In this document: piece by piece, positions 60,125-64,000 of the stretch
How the letters are laid out: each line of letters starts with the position of its first letter
Numbering within the stretch: position 1 is the stretch's first letter
Source: an uncultured Psychrobacter sp.
GTDB taxonomy: Bacteria; Pseudomonadota; Gammaproteobacteria; Pseudomonadales; Moraxellaceae
Assembly: GCF_947495825.1 (NCBI RefSeq)
Contig: NZ_CANMAH010000001.1
Location: 1-64,000, forward strand
Length of the DNA: 64,000 bases
Direction of reading: 5' to 3'
Notes under the pieces: model-generated
The model's database searches: none
What the model was told of the DNA's origin: nothing
What the model saw: only the letters and a program-made list of their open reading frames with translations
Made by a program: the position numbers and the translations under genes

Positions 60125-61093
60125 TTATTTTAAAATATTTAAACGGCTATTAAAATCAAAGCGCATTAAAGCATCAGGGAGCTTGTCAGCAACCGTACTC
60201 AAAGTTGCTTCTGCCGCTTGAGACAACCCTAGCTTTTCTGCCAAGGTTGGCTTTTGCCGAGAATGCAATGCGTAGATTTCGCTGTTATCCATCAGCTCTA
60301 AAAGATAGCTATCTGAGGTTTGCAGCTTATCAACCAAATTAAGTTGTAACGCGTCTTCACCATACCAGTGCTCACCTGTCGCGACTTTTTCTAAGTCTAA
60401 GGTCGGACGATAGGTATTGACAAAATGTTTAAACAGCTCATGCGTTTGCTCAAGCTCTTCTTGGTACTTGGCACGGTCTTCGTCATCATTTTCTCCAAAG
60501 ACTGTCACGGTGCGTTTGTGGTCACCGGCGGTAAACATCTCATAATCAACATCGTGGTTTTTGAGCCATTTATGAAAGTTTGGTAATTGCGATACCACCC
60601 CGATTGAACCAATCACAGCAAATGGCGCTGCCACTATATTATCAGCGACACAAGCCATCATATAACCACCACTAGCGGCGACTTTATCTACACAGACGGT
60701 CAGTTTAATTCCTGCATCTTTTAGGCGTGCAAGTTGCGCTGCTGCAAGTCCATATCCATGCACTAAGCCGCCTGGAGATTCGAGGCGTACAACGACCTCA
60801 TCGCCTTCATTAGCCGTACTTATTAGCGTACTAATCTCTTCACGCAGATGCTTAACGGCAGTCGCTTTGATGTCACCATCGAAGTCGAGTACGAAAACTT
60901 GATTGCCTTTATTTTTACCTTTGGCTTTATCCTTTAAAGCTTGCTTGGCTTTTTTGGCCATACGCTTTTTAAGCTGTTTTAATGCAGCTTTGCCTTGTGT
61001 CGCCTCCATCAAGTCTTGGCGACGCTGTTCTTGGTTTTTATTTAGGTGAATAACTCTGAGTTCTACTGGATTTTTGGAAGGATGAAATAACAT
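60125..61093 (-). CDS. sohB: S49-family signal-peptide-peptidase-like protease, SohB type, lacking the N-terminal membrane anchor
   Basis: Serine-lysine peptidase of 322 residues. Ser141 in VAASGGYMMA and Lys193 in GDHKRTVTVFG form the dyad; LESPGGLVHGYG and IGSIGVV shape the site. Similarity to E. coli SohB starts at residue 9 (PVELRV), so the first 40 or so residues with the membrane helix are missing. An in-frame TAA lies five codons before the ATG, and AAGGA precedes it, so no longer start exists in this frame. The basic coiled region (about 35-63) is kept. It may act in the cytoplasm or bind membranes loosely. Confidence 0.86.
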   Translation of the reverse strand: MLFHPSKNPVELRVIHLNKNQEQRRQDLMEATQGKAALKQLKKRMAKKAKQALKDKAKGKNKGNQVFVLDFDGDIKATAVKHLREEISTLISTANEGDEVVVRLESPGGLVHGYGLAAAQLARLKDAGIKLTVCVDKVAASGGYMMACVADNIVAAPFAVIGSIGVVSQLPNFHKWLKNHDVDYEMFTAGDHKRTVTVFGENDDEDRAKYQEELEQTHELFKHFVNTYRPTLDLEKVATGEHWYGEDALQLNLVDKLQTSDSYLLELMDNSEIYALHSRQKPTLAEKLGLSQAAEATLSTVADKLPDALMRFDFNSRLNILK

Positions 61094-61600
61094 GAAGCGT
61101 TTTCCTTAAATAAGATGCTAGAGTATTAATATAATGGGGTTAGCGTCAGCTTGATATGCGCACTTTATAGACGGTTTTCAAGCAAGACGGCGTTATTTAA
61201 CAATTACTTTATAAGCTGCGAGTATAACAGTGCTATACACATCCGTACGCTATGTTATTAGTAACGGCTGATTGCACTAGGATTGCGCAAGGACAGTTGT
61301 ATAACAAAAGCACTTTAGGCATAATATGCGCTTACATCTATTTTATGCAGCCAACGCGATGAGGATTTGTCTTGATCGCGTTTTATTTGCTATTTTTCGA
61401 TGACATGAATCCAACATGTATTGAGATAGCAGCGCCTGAACCAATAATTCTAATCGATAAACCATGACAGTCTTACTATGTGGCTATAACGGTCATCCTA
61501 GTTTGTGCTGGACTAAGTAAGAATAGCGATGGTTGAAATCATATAGCGATGGCTGCATTATTGTACTTTGAATTGGGCTGACAACTGGATAATTAATATT
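61094..61600. other. Divergent intergenic region between sohB and aspS
   Basis: About 500 AT-rich bases, with promoters for both genes expected. No gene, operator or RNA element was recognised. Confidence 0.38.
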
Positions 61601-63460
61601 ATGACGCAAAGTATCACAACAGAGAGCGAAATGGCGGTGCATAGCAAATACCGAGACGAATATTGTGGCGCTGTCACTGAGAGCTTATTAGAACAAACTA
61701 TCAGCGTCGTAGGCTGGGTACATCGTCGTCGCGATCACGGTGGCGTGATTTTTTTAGACATGCGTGACCGCGCCGGTATCTTGCAGGTCGTCGTCGATCC
61801 TGATACGCCAGAGGCATTCGCGACTGCTGATGCAGTACGTCCTGAATATGTGCTAAAAATTACTGGCCGTGTACGTCGCCGTTATGAAGGCACCGAAAAC
61901 AACAATATGACCAGTGGTCAGATTGAGCTATTGGGTAAAGAGATTGAAGTATTAGCGAAGTCTGAGACCCCGCCTTTCCCATTGAATGACGAAAACACCA
62001 CGGTATCAGAAGACTTGCGTCTTAAATATCGCTATCTAGATATGCGCCGCCCGCAAATGCAAGAGCGCATGGTGTTCCGTGCTAAGGCCACCTCAGCGAT
62101 TCGTCGTTATCTCGACGATCACGGTTTCTTAGACGTAGAAACCCCTATCTTGACTCGTGCAACGCCAGAGGGCGCACGTGATTATCTGGTGCCTTCACGT
62201 ACCCGTCCTGGTAACTTCTTTGCTTTGCCGCAGTCACCCCAGTTATTTAAGCAGCTTCTTATGGTCTCGGGGTTTGATCGTTATTATCAAATCGCTAAAT
62301 GCTTCCGTGATGAAGACTTGCGTGCTGATCGTCAGCCAGAGTTTACTCAAGTGGATATCGAGACTTCTTTCTTAAATGAAGAAGAAATCATGAATATCAA
62401 CGAAGGTCTGATCAAGCACCTGTTTAAAACCATGCTTGATGTCGATTTTGACACCTTCCCGCGCATGACTTATGCCGAGGCAATGCGTGACTACGCGTCA
62501 GACAAGCCTGACTTACGTATTCCATTAAAATTGGTCGATGTGGCTGATTTAATGAAAGACGTTGATTTTAAAGTCTTTGCCGGCCCTGCAAACGACCCAA
62601 AAGGCCGTGTGGCAGCGCTACGTATCCCAGGCGGTGCTTCACTCAGCCGTAAACAAATCGATGCTTATACTAAGTTCGTTGGCATTTATGGTGCGCGCGG
62701 TTTGGCATACATTAAAGTCAATGATGCTAGCACAATCAACAACGGCGTCGACAAAGAATCTGGTCTCCAGTCGCCTATCATCAAAAACATGACCGATGAC
62801 GTCTTGGTAAGCCTCATTGAACGTACTGGTGCAGAAGATGGCGACATTATCTTCTTTGGTGCGGATAAAGCCAGCGTGGTAAACGACGCAATCGGTGCAC
62901 TACGTCAAAAAATCGGTCTAGACTTAGACATGACCACGTGTGAGTGGGCACCGCTTTGGGTGACGGACTTCCCAATGTTTGAACAAACTGACGATGGCCG
63001 CTGGACCTCAATGCACCATCCATTTACCAAGCCTAAAGGCTCAGTAGATGAGCTAAAAAATAGCCCAGAAACCGCGCTTTCTATCGCTTATGACATGGTG
63101 CTAAACGGTACCGAAATCGGCGGTGGTAGCTTACGTATCAACACCCTTGAGATGCAACAAGCCGTATTTGAAGCGCTAGGTATCGATGAGCAAGAAGCCG
63201 AAGAGAAATTTAGCTTCTTACTTGACGCTTTAAAATTCGGTGCACCGCCGCATGGTGGCTTGGCCTTTGGTTTGGATCGTCTGATTATGCTGATGGTGGG
63301 CGCAAGCTCTATCCGCGACGTGATTGCCTTCCCTAAGACTAAAACTGCTGACTGCCCATTGACCCAAGCCCCTGCTGAAGTCGATAGCAAGCAGCTGCGT
63401 GAGCTTGGTATCCGTGTGCGCGAAAAAGCACAAGCCGACAGCAATAGACCTGCTCAGTAA
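61601..63460 (+). CDS. aspS: Aspartate--tRNA ligase, probably non-discriminating
   Basis: Class II synthetase charging tRNA-Asp and, by type, perhaps tRNA-Asn. From ATG 61601 it has 619 residues; ATG 61631 (609 residues) is also possible, and a TTG at 61568 is unlikely. The anticodon-binding domain has [14 protein letters not shown]; the His in [10 protein letters not shown] is the residue typical of non-discriminating enzymes of Pseudomonas type, where E. coli has Asn (WVNRRRD). Motif 2 is [16 protein letters not shown] and motif 3 is GLAFGLDRL; the bacterial GAD insertion is present (about 290-410). Non-discrimination would require GatCAB elsewhere in the genome. Confidence 0.93.
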   Translation: MTQSITTESEMAVHSKYRDEYCGAVTESLLEQTISVVGWVHRRRDHGGVIFLDMRDRAGILQVVVDPDTPEAFATADAVRPEYVLKITGRVRRRYEGTENNNMTSGQIELLGKEIEVLAKSETPPFPLNDENTTVSEDLRLKYRYLDMRRPQMQERMVFRAKATSAIRRYLDDHGFLDVETPILTRATPEGARDYLVPSRTRPGNFFALPQSPQLFKQLLMVSGFDRYYQIAKCFRDEDLRADRQPEFTQVDIETSFLNEEEIMNINEGLIKHLFKTMLDVDFDTFPRMTYAEAMRDYASDKPDLRIPLKLVDVADLMKDVDFKVFAGPANDPKGRVAALRIPGGASLSRKQIDAYTKFVGIYGARGLAYIKVNDASTINNGVDKESGLQSPIIKNMTDDVLVSLIERTGAEDGDIIFFGADKASVVNDAIGALRQKIGLDLDMTTCEWAPLWVTDFPMFEQTDDGRWTSMHHPFTKPKGSVDELKNSPETALSIAYDMVLNGTEIGGGSLRINTLEMQQAVFEALGIDEQEAEEKFSFLLDALKFGAPPHGGLAFGLDRLIMLMVGASSIRDVIAFPKTKTADCPLTQAPAEVDSKQLRELGIRVREKAQADSNRPAQ

Positions 63461-63527
63461 GCCCTCAGATAATGTGTAACGATATTTTATCTAACGGACT
63501 ACAGGATTCATCACTGCGTGAGTGGTC

Positions 63528-64000
63528 ATGAATCCGTATCATATTTTCAAGTACGTGCCATTGTCTGTCTTGCAGATGATGGCACGTTTTGTGGCTTGGG
63601 TTATAATGTGGCTGCCAAATTCGAGTTTGGTACGCACTATCGAAATCAATATGAGGCTTATCGCCCCTAAACTATCTGAACCTGAGAAACAAAATTTAGT
63701 TAAATATATTGTTCGTCACCAGTGTCTAAGTAGTGTCGAATCTATAAAGAGCTGGGCAATGTTACCGGGATGGAGCATTGCTCAAATACGTGATGTCCAC
63801 AATAAAAACATTTTATTAGAAGGACTTGCCAGTCCTAACGGTATGCTAGCCATCGTCCCGCATTTGGGTACATGGGAGATGATGAACGCGTGGCTCAATC
63901 AATTTGGTGCCCCAACCATCATGTATAAGCCTGTCAAGGGCGATATCACTAATGAATTTGTCCTACAAGGACGTGCACGTCTTAATGCAACGCTAGTACC
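63528..64000 (+). CDS. LpxL/HtrB-family lysophospholipid acyltransferase, truncated by the window end
   Basis: The open frame starts at ATG 63528 and runs off the window after 157 codons. A hydrophobic N-terminal helix (about 8-30) is followed by RTIEINMRLIAPKLSEPEK, which matches the RRIxxNLxLCFPELSxxE pattern of lipid A late acyltransferases. The catalytic HxxxxE motif is HLGTWE, with His112 and Glu117. It is therefore a secondary acyltransferase for lipid A or an ornithine/phospho-lipid. Which of LpxL, LpxM or a paralogue cannot be told from the part seen. It begins 67 bases after aspS. Confidence 0.82.
   Translation, partial: MNPYHIFKYVPLSVLQMMARFVAWVIMWLPNSSLVRTIEINMRLIAPKLSEPEKQNLVKYIVRHQCLSSVESIKSWAMLPGWSIAQIRDVHNKNILLEGLASPNGMLAIVPHLGTWEMMNAWLNQFGAPTIMYKPVKGDITNEFVLQGRARLNATLV

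Noticed and set aside
1..64000. tRNA, rRNA, CRISPR arrays, prophage or intact insertion sequences
   Set aside because: None could be recognised by eye on either strand; a covariance-model or repeat search would settle this.

Overview
The window reads as a chromosomal segment of a Moraxellaceae gammaproteobacterium, most likely Psychrobacter. This rests on moderate GC, the fused TyrA-AroA enzyme, an AspRS of the Pseudomonas/Acinetobacter type, the folB-folK pair, and many low-complexity Asn/Gln/Asp/Ser linkers inside otherwise ordinary enzymes. No rRNA, tRNA, CRISPR array, prophage or intact insertion sequence was seen. Genus assignment is inference from protein style, not from a database match.

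Region by region. 0-7.3 kb: a maleylacetate reductase, then a four-gene minus-strand beta-oxidation operon (LCAD-type acyl-CoA dehydrogenase, thiolase, hydratase/dehydrogenase and an alpha-methylacyl-CoA racemase), which together suggest methyl-branched fatty-acid degradation. 7.5-15.1 kb: an AT-rich exported protein, a CpxRA-like two-component system with a divergent LTxxQ lipoprotein (CpxP/Spy-like), and two large lipoproteins of unknown function; the second ends inside a dispersed 115-bp repeat. 15.4-22.6 kb: gamma-glutamyltransferase, the glycolate oxidase operon glcDEF and a DadA-like oxidoreductase. 22.9-29.1 kb: dnaE, an orphan Hpt protein, trmJ and cysE. 29.1-32.4 kb: a decayed PACE efflux gene, an SDR, folK-folB and rarD. 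32.6-37.6 kb: pheA-hisC-tyrA/aroA for aromatic amino acids. 38.1-47.5 kb: talB, apt, rubredoxin, an alpha/beta hydrolase, a WG-repeat protein, a DMT exporter, uraA and sdaA. 47.6-55.2 kb: a DUF4377-like lipoprotein, argJ, xthA, a hotdog thioesterase, a FetAB-like ABC pair and fadD. 55.2-64 kb: the second copy of the 115-bp repeat, a minus-strand run of acyl-CoA dehydrogenase, APH-fold kinase, histidine phosphatase and SDR that looks like a split bacterial ACAD10/11 system, then a sohB-like protease, aspS and a truncated LpxL-type acyltransferase at the right edge.

Together the genes show an aerobic lipid- and organic-acid-using heterotroph. Fatty acids are activated by FadD and degraded by two specialised acyl-CoA modules, glycolate and D-amino acids are oxidised by flavoproteins, and serine is deaminated by SdaA. 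The points most worth following up are the ACAD/APH/phosphatase/SDR cluster, the racemase-containing beta-oxidation operon, the Met/His-rich Cpx-like system beside two unknown lipoproteins, the 115-bp hairpin repeat, and the PACE pseudogene with a stop at a conserved Trp.
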